A stretch of 64,000 bases of DNA from Gluconacetobacter diazotrophicus PA1 5 (GCF_000067045.1 NC_010125.1:894001-958000), one strand, 5' to 3'. Shown: positions 17,438 to 26,615, counted from the first letter of the stretch. Numbers and translations: made by a program. Notes: generated from the letters alone by a model not told the origin.

Positions 17438-17880
17438 CGGCTTTCGGGGTTGCCGGCGGCATAGGCCCGCAGCAGCAGGGCCTGCATCTTTTCATCCGGC
17501 GCGCCCAGCCAGCTTTGCAGGAAGGGGTGGCTTTCGTCGGTGCGGGTGTGCAGCAGGCCCCATGCGGCGCGGCCTCCGGGGGCGAAGACGATGTCGAGCT
17601 GGTTGTTGCCGCAATCATGCGGCTGGCACAGATGGCCCACGATGTAGGTCTGGCCGTCCATCGTGACCTGGCTGCTGGGGGCCGAGGTCGCACGGCCGCG
17701 CCGGATCCAGTCCGGGAAGCGCTGCATGGCGACATAGGCCTGGCGATACGGGGCTTCCAGCAGCAGGTCGGCGGTCTGGGGCTGGCCGGCGGCATGGGCG
17801 CGCGCCATCGTCAGGCAGGCCAGGGCGGCGATCAGGACGCAGGCCGGGAGACGACGGATGGATCCGGGGACGAAGGGCAT
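17434..17880 (-). CDS. ivy: Ivy-family C-type lysozyme inhibitor
   Basis: 148-residue exported protein of the inhibitor of vertebrate lysozyme family. A signal peptide (ACVLIAALACLTMARAHA) precedes a mature domain with the hallmark loop CQPHDCGNNQ near residues 85-94; in Ivy the equivalent CKPHDC loop enters the lysozyme active site and its cysteines form a disulfide. It probably protects peptidoglycan from host or competitor lysozymes, or curbs endogenous lytic transglycosylases. The start at 17880 has AGGAAC upstream. Convergent with the siderophore reductase and otherwise alone. Confidence 0.85.
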   Translation of the reverse strand: MPFVPGSIRRLPACVLIAALACLTMARAHAAGQPQTADLLLEAPYRQAYVAMQRFPDWIRRGRATSAPSSQVTMDGQTYIVGHLCQPHDCGNNQLDIVFAPGGRAAWGLLHTRTDESHPFLQSWLGAPDEKMQALLLRAYAAGNPESR

Positions 17881-18066
17881 CACGTGGGGAAGGTTCCTTG
17901 CGGCATGGAGGCCGGTCCGCTGGCGCGGCCGGCTGCGTCGGAACGTCGCGGGTATCGCACCGTTCCGGGAGAAATGTCGTGGTCCCGGACCATGGCCCCG
18001 CACCATGGTCTGGCGGCGGCGGTCTGCTATAAGGGGCCATCCCCAGGTCAGGAATGATTGCCCTCC

Positions 18067-18345
18067 ATGCTGCTTCGCTCGCTCCCCCCGCCCGGCACGC
18101 CCCGGCTGCCGAACCCGAGGAAGCTCAAGATCGGGGTGCTGGTCGTGCTGGCGCTGACCTACGCCGGCCTGTTCGTCGTGCTGTCCCGCCATCCCAAGCC
18201 GCCGCCCGGGCCGCATTATACCGCCATTCCGGTGGCGGTGGTGAAGACGGCACCCCCGGCCCCGCCAGCCCCGCCGCCGCCCGCGCCGCACCTGGCCGAC
18301 CCGGTGCCGGTGACGATCCCGCCGCCGCGACTGGCGATTCACTGA
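18067..18345 (+). CDS. small membrane-anchored proline-rich hypothetical protein
   Basis: 92-residue protein with a short basic cytosolic start, one membrane segment (IGVLVVLALTYAGLFVVL, about residues 22-40) and a proline/alanine-rich periplasmic tail. This resembles the N-terminal part of a TonB-type protein without the C-terminal receptor-binding domain, but no homology can be claimed. ATG 18067 is used; a TTG at 18058 in the same frame is an alternative, with CAGGAA just upstream of both. Function unknown. Confidence 0.55.
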   Translation: MLLRSLPPPGTPRLPNPRKLKIGVLVVLALTYAGLFVVLSRHPKPPPGPHYTAIPVAVVKTAPPAPPAPPPPAPHLADPVPVTIPPPRLAIH

Positions 18346-18375
18346 CGTCACCGACGCTACTGGCGGCCCGGCGCG

Positions 18376-18843
18376 TCATTCCGGTCTCTGGCAGATGTCC
18401 ACCCACGTGGCGCCGGTCAGGGTGGCCAGGCGATCGGGCGGCAGGCGCACCGAACTGTTGATCGCCCCGGCGGCCGGGATCACGTCGTCGAACGCGCGCA
18501 GCGAGATGTCGCAATAGACCGGCAGCGGCGATTTCAGCCCGAAAGGGCAGACCCCGCCCACCGGGTGGCCGGTCAGGTCCTCGACTTCGGCGCGGTCCAG
18601 CATGCGCGGCTTGTGGCCGAAGACGGCCTTGGTCTTGCGGTTGTCCAGCCGTGCGGTGCCTGCCGCGACCACCAGCACCACCTGCTCGCCCAGCCGAAGC
18701 GAAATCGTCTTGGCGATCTGGTCGGGTATGGTGCCGTGCGCTGTGGCGGCCTCGGCGACCGTGGCGGTGGACCCGGCCAGTTCGATGACGTCCAGGTCGG
18801 GCGCGTGCTCGGCCAGGAATGCCCGGACGGAAGCGAGGCTCAT
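18376..18843 (-). CDS. YbaK/prolyl-tRNA deacylase-like protein
   Basis: 155-residue protein of the YbaK/EbsC superfamily, which hydrolyses mischarged aminoacyl-tRNAs such as Cys-tRNAPro or Ala-tRNAPro. The single domain shows DQIAKTISLRLGEQVVLVVAAG, the conserved lysine stretch NRKTKAVFGHK and the GGVCPFGL loop. It fills the whole protein, so this is a free-standing trans-editing factor. The exact tRNA substrate within the superfamily is uncertain. It lies downstream of the antiporter gene on the same strand with a 112-base gap. Confidence 0.88.
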   Translation of the reverse strand: MSLASVRAFLAEHAPDLDVIELAGSTATVAEAATAHGTIPDQIAKTISLRLGEQVVLVVAAGTARLDNRKTKAVFGHKPRMLDRAEVEDLTGHPVGGVCPFGLKSPLPVYCDISLRAFDDVIPAAGAINSSVRLPPDRLATLTGATWVDICQRPE

Positions 18844-18955
18844 CGGGCGGGGGCGGGATGAAGGGACATGGGGCGCTGGATTCCTCCGACGGGGTCAGAC
18901 GTATCATGGCCCAGGCCCCGGCCCGGCGTCGAGACGCCGGCGTCGGGGGGGATGG

Positions 18956-20164
18956 TCATTCCCGCGACGTGCCGCCGTTGAACAGGCGGAACATCGGCCC
19001 GGTCAGCACGGTGGAGATCACCGCCAGCAGCATCAGCGAGGCATAGGCGAAGTTCGAGACCATGCCGCGCTGGTGCAGGATGGTCGCCGCGACGATTTCC
19101 ATCAGGCCCTTGCATTGCAGCAGCGCGCCCGCCGCCAGCGCGCGGCGTCCGCGCAGGCCGGGCGCGGGTGGATAGGCCAGCACCGCGCCCAGCTTGCTGG
19201 CGATCGAGACCACGACCAGCAGCAGTGAGGCCAGGACCGACGGGAAGGTCAGGGCACGGCCGTCGATATGCATGCCGCTATGCCCGAAGAACAGCGGGGC
19301 CAGCCAGATCAGCGCCAGGGTGCCCGCCTGTTCGACCGGCAGGCGGCGGACCCAGCGCGGCGGCATCAGCGCGCCGGCGGCATAGGCACCGATCAGTTCG
19401 TGCAGGCCAAGCTGCATGCTGGCCCACGATCCCGCCGCCAGCCAGAGCGGCAGCACGGCCCAGATCAGCCACAGGGGCGGATTCCGCACCCGGCGCGTGG
19501 TCCAGCCGCTGATGGCCACCATCACGCCCAGGATCAGGGCCGCCAGGAACTGCGTCCGATGCCACCCATGCAGGGCGCCCGCCCCGTCGGCCGCGAACTG
19601 CAGCACGGCCAGGCCCGTCCACAGCGCCATGTCGTCGACCACCGCCAGGCGCAGGGCCAACTGCCCCACCGCGCGTTCCGCCGGGGCCAGTTCGCGCACG
19701 ATGCCGATCAGCACCGGCAGCGCGCTGACGGCGATGCACAGCCCGATGGCCATGGCCCCGATCCAGCCATGGCCGTCGGGCGGCTGCCAGTCCGGCAGCG
19801 GCATCAGCACCGTATGCACCAGCAGCGTGCCGATCCCGAACGGCAGGGCCAGCGCGACCAGCGCGCTGGTCAGCAGCCGCCGCAGCGATGTCGCGGGGAC
19901 GGGGGCGACGGACGGGTCTTCCCCGGGGTGCTGCCACATTTCCAGCCCGGCGGTGAAGGCCAGGATCAGCACGGCGACCCAGCCGACCATGTCGCCGGTG
20001 GCCGAGGGAACGCCCAGCCGCCCGACCGGCCATCGCGTCACCGCCAGAAGGATACCCACCACGATCGGCAGGACGGCGATGGGAATCCGCCGTCCCAGCA
20101 GGCGCCATGTCAGCCATGGCACCGCCACGAACAATGCGAAATCCGCAATCACGCCCAATACCAT
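18956..20164 (-). CDS. cation:proton antiporter (CPA2-type)
   Basis: 402-residue polytopic membrane protein with about twelve hydrophobic segments, matching the Na+/H+ exchanger fold. Typical elements are LILAFTAGLEM in helix 3-4 and the paired acidic residues of ALRLAVVDDMALW, equivalent to the transport aspartates of CPA families. No cytosolic TrkA-N/RCK domain follows, so it is a short form. The transported cation (sodium or potassium) is not predictable. It is divergent from the SDR gene, and an AT-rich dyad lies in the shared 138-base gap. Confidence 0.85.
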   Translation of the reverse strand: MVLGVIADFALFVAVPWLTWRLLGRRIPIAVLPIVVGILLAVTRWPVGRLGVPSATGDMVGWVAVLILAFTAGLEMWQHPGEDPSVAPVPATSLRRLLTSALVALALPFGIGTLLVHTVLMPLPDWQPPDGHGWIGAMAIGLCIAVSALPVLIGIVRELAPAERAVGQLALRLAVVDDMALWTGLAVLQFAADGAGALHGWHRTQFLAALILGVMVAISGWTTRRVRNPPLWLIWAVLPLWLAAGSWASMQLGLHELIGAYAAGALMPPRWVRRLPVEQAGTLALIWLAPLFFGHSGMHIDGRALTFPSVLASLLLVVVSIASKLGAVLAYPPAPGLRGRRALAAGALLQCKGLMEIVAATILHQRGMVSNFAYASLMLLAVISTVLTGPMFRLFNGGTSRE

Positions 20165-20198
20165 GCGTTACCCTTCTGTTTCGATGCCGTTCGCTTCA

Positions 20199-20221
20199 AT
20201 ATATGCATAATGCGTATATAT
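20199..20221. promoter_or_regulatory. AT-rich interrupted dyad between antiporter and SDR genes
   Basis: ATATATGCAT and ATGC-GT-ATATAT form a nearly perfect inverted repeat around a central A, 35 bases upstream of the antiporter start and about 80 bases before the SDR start. It stands out against the GC-rich surroundings and could be an operator overlapping divergent promoters. No regulator gene is adjacent. Confidence 0.45.
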
Positions 20222-20302
20222 GAGATATGGCCAGAAGACAAAATCGCCACGTCCCCCGATTGTATGATCGCGGAGGGATGGAGATGAAGGGACAGGGATC
20301 AC

Positions 20303-21022
20303 ATGGTGCAGCGTGTGGCCGTCGTGACGGGTGGCAGCCAGGGGACGGGGGCGGCCATCGCCGCCCGCCTGCTGGCGGATGGATTCGACGTCGCCCTTAC
20401 CTTCACCGGCGACGGTGACGCGGCGCAGCGGATGGCCGACGGGATTGCGGTGACGGGCCGCCGGGTTCTGGCGCTGCGGGCGGACAGTGGGCAGGTGACG
20501 GACAATTCCGCCATGGTCGCGCGGGTCATGGCCGAATTCGGCCGGATCGATGTGCTGGTCTGTGCCGCCGGGTTCCAGGTGCCCGACGGGTTGCCGGCGG
20601 CCGGGCTTGCGGCCTTCCTGCTGGATGTGGCGGTGCGCGGCACGATGCTGGAGGCCATCGCGGCGGCGGACCACATGGGACGGGACGGCCGGATGATCTT
20701 CGTCGCCCCCGCGTCGGATGTGCCGTCCGGCGTGACAGGCGGGCCGGCGGTGGACGCGGCGTCGCTTCACGGTCCGGCCGAGGCGGCGCTGACACGGTTT
20801 GCCCAGGGCCTGGCCCGCGACCTGGGGCCGCATGGCATTACCGTCAACGTGGTGCGGCCTGGTCCGGTCGGCGGCGTGACGCAGTCGGGGATGGTGCCGC
20901 CTTATTACGAAGCGGGTGACGATCTGGTTGATTTCGTGGCGTTTCTGGCAAGCGGGCCGGCGGGCTTCATCAGCGGCGCGACGGTGGTGGCCGAACGAAG
21001 CAAGACGGATGCCGCCGCATGA
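20303..21022 (+). CDS. SDR-family protein with substituted catalytic residues
   Basis: 239-residue short-chain dehydrogenase/reductase fold. The nucleotide motif TGGSQGTGAAIA (residues 9-20) and the NNAG-equivalent CAAG (87-90) are intact, so NAD(P) binding is likely. At the active site the YxxxK pair aligns with His156 and Glu160 (LHGPAEAAL), and the segment after it (LARDLGPHGITVNVVRPGP) is classical. The usual proton donor and lysine are therefore missing. Either the enzyme uses different chemistry or it has a non-enzymatic role. It is divergent from the antiporter. Confidence 0.8.
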   Translation: MVQRVAVVTGGSQGTGAAIAARLLADGFDVALTFTGDGDAAQRMADGIAVTGRRVLALRADSGQVTDNSAMVARVMAEFGRIDVLVCAAGFQVPDGLPAAGLAAFLLDVAVRGTMLEAIAAADHMGRDGRMIFVAPASDVPSGVTGGPAVDAASLHGPAEAALTRFAQGLARDLGPHGITVNVVRPGPVGGVTQSGMVPPYYEAGDDLVDFVAFLASGPAGFISGATVVAERSKTDAAA

Positions 21023-21110
21023 CGGGCGACCCATGCGGCAGGCCCGGCCCTGCCATACCGTGGACCTAATTTCGCCATGGCGGCATGCTCTGCTGAACTA
21101 TCGACCAAAC

Positions 21111-21524
21111 ATGAAAGCCGTATCAATAATGTTCCGAAATCCCATGTCTGCCCTCCGCCTGCCGGCCCTGGCCCTGCCGGCCTTGACCGTGGTGGTCCTT
21201 TCGGTTGCCGCTTCGTCCGCCCGCGCCGGGTCGGCCGATGCGGCCTGCGGGTCGGCCTCCAGGCCGGGCTGGGATGTGGCCGGGCGCCTGTCGCAACGCG
21301 AGCACTGCATGAACGGCCAGGCCCAGGCCTATCGCGACCAGGCGGTCCAGGGGGCGACGCAGGACGTGCGGCAGCGCGTCCAGGCGGGGCGTGATGCGGT
21401 CGATTCCGCGCGCGCCCTGCCGGGCCAGCAACTGGACCGGCTGCGCGCCGCCGGCACGGCGGAACAGAACCGGCTGAGCCAGCAGGCCGGGGCAAGCGTC
21501 GCGGGCGCCCTGGGCGGACTATAG
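21111..21524 (+). CDS. small secreted hypothetical protein
   Basis: 137-residue protein with a signal peptide (LALPALTVVVLSVAASSARA then GSADAA) and a mature chain of about 100 residues that is mostly helical, glutamine- and arginine-rich, with two cysteines (AACGS and EHCMN). I recognise no family. Three in-frame ATGs (21111, 21129 and 21144) could start it; the first is used because all keep the signal peptide. It is followed by a strong hairpin before the convergent helicase gene. Confidence 0.6.
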   Translation: MKAVSIMFRNPMSALRLPALALPALTVVVLSVAASSARAGSADAACGSASRPGWDVAGRLSQREHCMNGQAQAYRDQAVQGATQDVRQRVQAGRDAVDSARALPGQQLDRLRAAGTAEQNRLSQQAGASVAGALGGL

Positions 21525-21556
21525 GCCCGGTCGCCGCGATTTATTGGATTTTGGCG

Positions 21557-21579
21557 GGTCCAGGACAGAGCCCTGGACC
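21557..21579 (+). terminator. hairpin terminator after the small secreted protein gene
   Basis: GGTCCAGG and CCTGGACC form a perfect 8-bp stem with a seven-base loop, followed by TGTTTG. It lies between the convergent genes ending at 21524 and 21588, so it may serve both directions. Confidence 0.65.
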
Positions 21580-21587
21580 TGTTTGCG

Positions 21588-23378
21588 CTACGACGCGCGC
21601 GACGGCGCCCGCTTGCGTGACGAGGGCGCGCCGCGCGTGGCGCCCGCCGGTGCACGACCGGCACGCGGTCCGTGCGGATAGCCGGCCTTGCCCGCGGGCT
21701 TGCGCGGGGCATAGCCGCGTTCGCCACTTACGCCACGGGGGCCGCCCGCCGGGGCCTTGGCCGCGCTGATCCGCACCTCGTCGGAATCGGTCGCGGCGAC
21801 GCAGGCGGTGAAGCGCTCGGCCGATTCCGTCGCGATTTCGAATAGCGTGTGGTCGTCGGCGATGCGGATCGCGCCGATATCGTTCTTGCGCACCCCGCCC
21901 AGACGGCAGATCAGCGGCACCAGCCATTTCGGGTCGGCCTTGTCCTGGCGGCCGACGCTCATGGAAAACCACGCACCCGGTCCGCCACGCGGCGCATGGT
22001 CCTCGCGGGGGCCCTGTTCCTTGCGGCGGGCATAATCGCCCTCGCGCGGGGCACGGGGTGCCTCGACGCGCAGCGGGCGGATATCCTCGGGGTCCGGCAG
22101 GCGGGCGCGGTACATCTGCAGCAGGGCGGCGGCCAGCTGCTCGGCGCTGCGGTTTTCGGCCAGGCGGGCGACCAGGTCTTCGTCGCCCGGGGCCGCGCCC
22201 TCGGTCAGGATCGGGTCGGTCAGCAGGCGCTCGGCGTCCTGGGCGCGGATCGCCTCGGCGGTCGGCACGGCGGTCCATTCGGCCGAGACCTTCGCCATCG
22301 TCAGCAGCCGCTCGGCGCGCCGGCGCATCGAAACCGGCACGATCAGGGCGCATACGCCCTTGCGCCCGGCGCGGCCGGTACGGCCCGAACGATGCAGCAG
22401 GGTGGCGCTGTCGGTCGGCAGGCTGGCATGCACCACCAGGCTGAGCGCGGGAATGTCGATGCCGCGCGCTGCGACGTCGGTGGCGACGCAGACCCGCGCC
22501 TGCCCGGTGCGCAGGCTTTCGATCGCGCGGGTACGCTCGCTCTGCCCCAGTTCGCCCGACAGCGCGACCGACGAAAAGCCGCGTTCCAGCAGCGCGCCCT
22601 GCATGTGGCGCACCAGTTCGCGCGTGGCGCAGAACACCATGGCGGTCGGGCTGTCGGTGAAGCGCAGGATGTTGACGACGGCCGGAATGATCTCACGCGG
22701 GTCGGCCATCACGGCGCGATAGGTGATGTCGGCGTGCTGCCGGGCGCCGGACAGCGTGTCGATCCGCAGCGCGTCGCGCTGGTAGCGGCGGGCCAGGGTG
22801 GCGATGTCCTTGGCGATGGTGGCCGAAAACAGCAGCGTCCGCCGCGTGTCGGGCATCGCATCGAGCAATTGCTGCAATTCGTCGCGGAAGCCCAGGTCCA
22901 GCATTTCGTCGGCTTCGTCCAGCACCACGACACGCAGTTCGGACAGGACCAGGCGTCCGCGCGACTGGTGGTCGCACAGCCGCCCGGGGGTGCCGACGAC
23001 GATATGCGCGCCGATTTCCAGGGCCCGGGCTTCGCGCCGCGCATCCATGCCGCCGATGCACGACACGATGCGCGCGCCGGCCGGGGCGTACAGCCAGGAC
23101 AGTTCGCGCTGGACCTGCATGGCCAGTTCGCGGGTGGGGGCGATGATGACGGCCAGCGGGGCGCCGGCCGGGCCGAACCGTTCGGCCCCGCCCAGCAGCG
23201 TGTCGGCCATCGCCAGGCCGAACGCCACCGTCTTGCCCGATCCGGTCTGCGCCGACACCAGCAGGTCCCTTCCGTCCGCCGCGACATCCAGCACGGCTTT
23301 CTGGACGGGGGTCGGCTCTTCATAGCCGCGCGCGTCTAGCGCGCGCCGAATGGCGGGATGGGTCTCGGGAAACGGCAT
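21588..23378 (-). CDS. DEAD-box RNA helicase with DbpA-type RNA-binding domain
   Basis: 596-residue ATP-dependent RNA helicase, probably in ribosome assembly or cold adaptation. All core motifs are present: AQTGSGKT (motif I, near residue 43), PTRELAMQ (Ia), DEAD (II, near 155), SAT (III) and HRSGRTGRAG (VI, near 330). A helical spacer and a DbpA/CsdA-like RNA-binding domain (about 470-540) follow, then a basic Arg/Gly/Pro tail typical of CsdA. The start at 23378 leads directly into the Q-motif region. The 170 bases upstream hold its promoter; I see no cold-shock motif with confidence. Confidence 0.93.
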   Translation of the reverse strand: MPFPETHPAIRRALDARGYEEPTPVQKAVLDVAADGRDLLVSAQTGSGKTVAFGLAMADTLLGGAERFGPAGAPLAVIIAPTRELAMQVQRELSWLYAPAGARIVSCIGGMDARREARALEIGAHIVVGTPGRLCDHQSRGRLVLSELRVVVLDEADEMLDLGFRDELQQLLDAMPDTRRTLLFSATIAKDIATLARRYQRDALRIDTLSGARQHADITYRAVMADPREIIPAVVNILRFTDSPTAMVFCATRELVRHMQGALLERGFSSVALSGELGQSERTRAIESLRTGQARVCVATDVAARGIDIPALSLVVHASLPTDSATLLHRSGRTGRAGRKGVCALIVPVSMRRRAERLLTMAKVSAEWTAVPTAEAIRAQDAERLLTDPILTEGAAPGDEDLVARLAENRSAEQLAAALLQMYRARLPDPEDIRPLRVEAPRAPREGDYARRKEQGPREDHAPRGGPGAWFSMSVGRQDKADPKWLVPLICRLGGVRKNDIGAIRIADDHTLFEIATESAERFTACVAATDSDEVRISAAKAPAGGPRGVSGERGYAPRKPAGKAGYPHGPRAGRAPAGATRGAPSSRKRAPSRAS

Positions 23379-23548
23379 GGGTCAGGTCAATCCGGACAAT
23401 AGGGGCGCGTCACGGCCCCAGGGCGGGTCGGGCATATGCGCAATGCGGGAAAGGGCGCTCCATAAAGAACCCCCGCCGAAAAGGCCAGCGATAAAGCGGA
23501 ATGGCCGGTAAAATGCCTCAATCCGCGCCCTTTGCCCGCCCGCGCCGC

Positions 23549-24538
23549 TCAGGGCACCAGCACCGCCGCGCCCTCGAACCGTCCGGCCCGCAGGTCGGCC
23601 AGCGCGCGGTTGGCATCGCGCAGGTCGTAGCGCGTCGTCTTGGTGCGGACGCCGATCCTGGGCGCCAGCGAGAGGAAATCGATACCGTCCTGCCGTGTCA
23701 GGTTGGCGACCGAAACCAGTTGCCGTTCCTCCCAAAACAAATCGTAGGGGAAGCTGGGGATGTCGCTCATGTGGATACCGGCACAGACCACGCGGCCGCC
23801 CTTGCGCACCGCGCGCAGGGCCGCCGGAACCAGCGCGCCCACGGGGGCGAAGATGATGGCGGCGTCCAGCTTCTCCGGCGGCGCCTCGTCCGATCCGCCG
23901 GCCCAGGTCGCGCCCAGCGACCGGGCGAAATCCTGCGTCGGGCGGTCGCCCGGGCGGGTGAAGCCATAGACGGTGCGGCCCTGCCACAGCGCCACCTGGG
24001 CGATGATGTGCGCGGCGGCGCCGAAGCCGTACAGCCCCACCGTCTTCGCGTCCTCGCCCGCCATCACCAGCGACCGCCAGCCGATCAGCCCCGCGCACAG
24101 CAGGGGGGCCAGGTCCACGTCGCTGCCTTCCTCGCCCAGCGGAAACGCATAGCGGGCATCGGCGATGGCGGCGGTGGCATAGCCGCCGTCGCGGGTGTAG
24201 CCGGTGAAAAGCGGATGGTCGCACAGGTTTTCATGCCCGCTGTGGCAGTAGCGGCAGATGCCGCAGGTATGGCCCAGCCACGGCACGCCGACCCGCTGGC
24301 CGATCTTCAGGTCCTGCACACCCTCGCCCAGCGCCTCGATCCGGCCCACGATCTCGTGCCCCGGAATGACCGGATGGCCGGGAAAGGGCAGGTCGCCATC
24401 CACCACGTGCAGGTCGGTGCGGCACACGCCGCAGGCCCCGACGCGCACCCGGATCTCGCCGGGGCCGGGCAGGCGGTCGGGCAGTTCCACCCATTCCAGG
24501 TCGGTATGCGGGGCATTCAATCGCATCGCGTGCATCAT
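23549..24538 (-). CDS. zinc-dependent alcohol dehydrogenase
   Basis: 329-residue medium-chain dehydrogenase oxidising primary alcohols with NAD(P). The catalytic zinc ligands are in GACGVCRTDLH and PGHEIVGR, and the structural zinc cysteines in TCGICRYCHSGHENLC. The cofactor domain is near residue 170 in LYGFGAAAHIIAQVA. It belongs to the AdhA/AdhP-like group that also carries GYATAAIADARYAFPLGE. ATG 24538 with GGAGA eight bases upstream is chosen; the frame continues upstream to 24619 without support. Divergent from icd across a 300-base control region. Confidence 0.9.
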   Translation of the reverse strand: MMHAMRLNAPHTDLEWVELPDRLPGPGEIRVRVGACGVCRTDLHVVDGDLPFPGHPVIPGHEIVGRIEALGEGVQDLKIGQRVGVPWLGHTCGICRYCHSGHENLCDHPLFTGYTRDGGYATAAIADARYAFPLGEEGSDVDLAPLLCAGLIGWRSLVMAGEDAKTVGLYGFGAAAHIIAQVALWQGRTVYGFTRPGDRPTQDFARSLGATWAGGSDEAPPEKLDAAIIFAPVGALVPAALRAVRKGGRVVCAGIHMSDIPSFPYDLFWEERQLVSVANLTRQDGIDFLSLAPRIGVRTKTTRYDLRDANRALADLRAGRFEGAAVLVP

Positions 24539-24838
24539 CGCGGGGTCTCCGGCGCGGTGGGCAGGATCGGCGCAGGAACTGCACCATATCGGCACACCCC
24601 GTACCATGATCTGGATCACTCCGGCCCCGCCATAACCGGATCGTGACCGGGTCCGCCCGGCAGGCAGTATGCGCGTTGCGGGGACGCCGTTAAGAATTTA
24701 GCCGGAAACGCGCATGCGTTTCCGGACAGGCCCATCGCCGCGTCGTCCCCTGCCGACGGGCCGTGGATCTGTCCCATCCCTCGGACCTAATAAGCGTCCG
24801 GCCACAGGCCGGCGAGATAACACAAGAGGAAGAGCCGT
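24539..24838. promoter_or_regulatory. divergent control region between adh and icd
   Basis: A 300-base gap without a credible gene. It holds the promoters of both divergent genes, the 10-bp-arm inverted repeat at 24702-24725, an AT-rich TTAAGAATTTAG just before it, and the icd ribosome site AGAGGAAGAG. I see no further structured element. Confidence 0.6.
24702..24725. promoter_or_regulatory. 10-bp inverted repeat upstream of icd
   Basis: CCGGAAACGC and GCGTTTCCGG flank a GCAT loop, a perfect dyad 113 bases before the icd ATG and 163 before the adh start. It may be an operator, an attenuator or a remnant terminator; the same GGAAACGC core recurs in the terminators at 26065-26101 and 59107-59143, which favours an RNA hairpin. 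Confidence 0.5.
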
Positions 24839-26053
24839 ATGGCCAAGATCAAGGTCAAGGAGCCGGTCGTCGAACTGGACGGCGACGAGATGACGCGGAT
24901 CATCTGGAGCTTCATCAAGCAGAAGCTGATCCTTCCCTACCTCGATATCGACCTGAAATATTACGATCTGGGGATCGAACATCGCGACGCCACCGACGAC
25001 CGGGTCACGGTCGAGGCGGCCGAGGCGATCAAGAAGTACCGCGTCGGCGTCAAGTGCGCGACGATCACCCCCGACGAGGCCCGGGTGACGGAATTCGGGC
25101 TGAAGAAGATGTGGCGGTCGCCCAATGGCACGATCCGCAACATCCTGGACGGCACCATCTTTCGCGAGCCGATCGTCTGTTCCAACGTGCCCCGCCTGGT
25201 GCCGCACTGGACCCAGCCGATCGTCATCGGCCGCCATGCCTATGGTGACATCTATCGCGCGGCGGAAACCCGGATTCCGGGGCCGGGCAAGGTCAGCCTG
25301 ACCTACACCCCCGCCGACGGCGGCGCGCCGATCGAACTGGAGGTGCATGATTTCAAGGGCCCGGGCGTGGCGCTGGGCATGCACAACACCTTGGCCTCGA
25401 TCGAAGGCTTCGCCCGCGCGTCGCTGACTTATGGCCGCGACCGTAAGCTGCCGGTCTATCTGTCGACCAAGAACACGATCCTGAAAGCCTATGACGGCAT
25501 GTTCAAGGACGTGTTCCAGAAGGTCTTCGAGACCGAGTTCAAGGTCGATTTCGACCGGCTGGGCCTGACCTACGAACACCGGTTGATCGACGACATGGTG
25601 GCGTCCGCCCTGAAATGGAGCGGCGGCTATGTCTGGGCGTGCAAGAACTATGATGGCGATGTGGAAAGCGACATCGTGGCCCAGGGCTTCGGCAGCCTGG
25701 GACTGATGACCTCGGTGCTGCTGAACCCGACCGGCGATGTGGTGGAATCCGAGGCCGCGCATGGCACCGTGACCCGCCATTACCGCGAACACCAGAAGGG
25801 CCGGCCGACCAGCACGAACCCGATCGCGTCGATCTTCGCCTGGACGCGCGGCCTGGCCTATCGCGGACGGTTCGACAACACGCCGGACGTTACCCATTTC
25901 GCCGAAACGCTGGAACGCGTCTGCGTGGAAACGGTCGAAGCCGGCCAGATGACCAAGGACCTCGCCCTGCTGATCGGGCCCGAGGCCAAATGGCTGACGA
26001 CCGAGGACTTCCTGGCGGCGCTGGATACCAACCTCCGCAAGGCCATCTCCTGA
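24839..26053 (+). CDS. icd: NADP-dependent isocitrate dehydrogenase
   Basis: 404-residue TCA-cycle enzyme oxidising isocitrate to 2-oxoglutarate with NADP. It is of the eukaryote-like (type II) class found in alphaproteobacteria, shown by the opening [19 protein letters not shown], then [25 protein letters not shown] and [20 protein letters not shown]. Length is normal. AGAGGAAGAG supplies the ribosome site. The gene is monocistronic, with a long hairpin terminator 12 bases after the stop. Confidence 0.97.
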   Translation: MAKIKVKEPVVELDGDEMTRIIWSFIKQKLILPYLDIDLKYYDLGIEHRDATDDRVTVEAAEAIKKYRVGVKCATITPDEARVTEFGLKKMWRSPNGTIRNILDGTIFREPIVCSNVPRLVPHWTQPIVIGRHAYGDIYRAAETRIPGPGKVSLTYTPADGGAPIELEVHDFKGPGVALGMHNTLASIEGFARASLTYGRDRKLPVYLSTKNTILKAYDGMFKDVFQKVFETEFKVDFDRLGLTYEHRLIDDMVASALKWSGGYVWACKNYDGDVESDIVAQGFGSLGLMTSVLLNPTGDVVESEAAHGTVTRHYREHQKGRPTSTNPIASIFAWTRGLAYRGRFDNTPDVTHFAETLERVCVETVEAGQMTKDLALLIGPEAKWLTTEDFLAALDTNLRKAIS

Positions 26054-26064
26054 CACGTCTGCCC

Positions 26065-26101
26065 GGAAACGCGCGCCGGTAGCGATCCGGCGCGTGTTTC
26101 C
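26065..26101 (+). terminator. strong hairpin terminator of icd
   Basis: A 15-bp stem beginning GGAAACGCGCGCCGG pairs with CCGGCGCGTGTTTCC (one G-T pair) around a seven-base loop, starting 12 bases after the icd stop. The right arm ends in TTTCCTCT rather than a pure T-run. Confidence 0.85.
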
Positions 26102-26150
26102 TCTGCCCCGATGCTATCGGCCCGGACGGTCGGGATTCTGTCCGTTGCCG

Positions 26151-26615
26151 CTACAGGCCCAGGTCCGACAGACCCGGATGATCGTCCGGGCGGCGGCCCT
26201 GCGGCCAGTGGAACAGGCGATCGGCGGCGGCGATGGCCAGGTCGTTGATCGAGGCGAAGCGCCGACGCATCAGTCCGGCCTCGTCGAACTCCCAGTTTTC
26301 GTTGCCGTAGGACCGGAACCACTGGCCGGCGGCGTCATGCCATTCATAGGCGAAGCGCACGGCAATGCGGTTTTCGCGAAAAGCCCAGACTTCCTTGATC
26401 AGACGATAGTCCTGTTCACCTGCCCATTTGCCGGCCAGGAAGGCGATGATCTCCGCTCGTCCCCGAATGAACGTCGACCGGTTGCGCCACACGCTGTCCG
26501 GCGTATAGGCCAGCGCGACCTTTTCGGGATCACGGCCGTTCCAGGCGTCCTCCGCAAGGCGGGTCTTGAGCGCGGCAGTTTCGGCATCGAAAGGCGGCAG
26601 CGGCGGGCGGGACAT
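26151..26615 (-). CDS. DUF1348 / nuclear transport factor 2-like protein
   Basis: 154-residue single-domain protein of the DUF1348 group in the NTF2-like (SnoaL) superfamily of cone-shaped alpha/beta folds. Family stretches are [48 protein letters not shown] and [19 protein letters not shown]. Biochemical function is unknown for the family; it often accompanies stress or redox genes. It lies 52 bases upstream-adjacent to the porin gene stop on the same strand but has no clear link. Confidence 0.85.
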   Translation of the reverse strand: MSRPPLPPFDAETAALKTRLAEDAWNGRDPEKVALAYTPDSVWRNRSTFIRGRAEIIAFLAGKWAGEQDYRLIKEVWAFRENRIAVRFAYEWHDAAGQWFRSYGNENWEFDEAGLMRRRFASINDLAIAAADRLFHWPQGRRPDDHPGLSDLGL

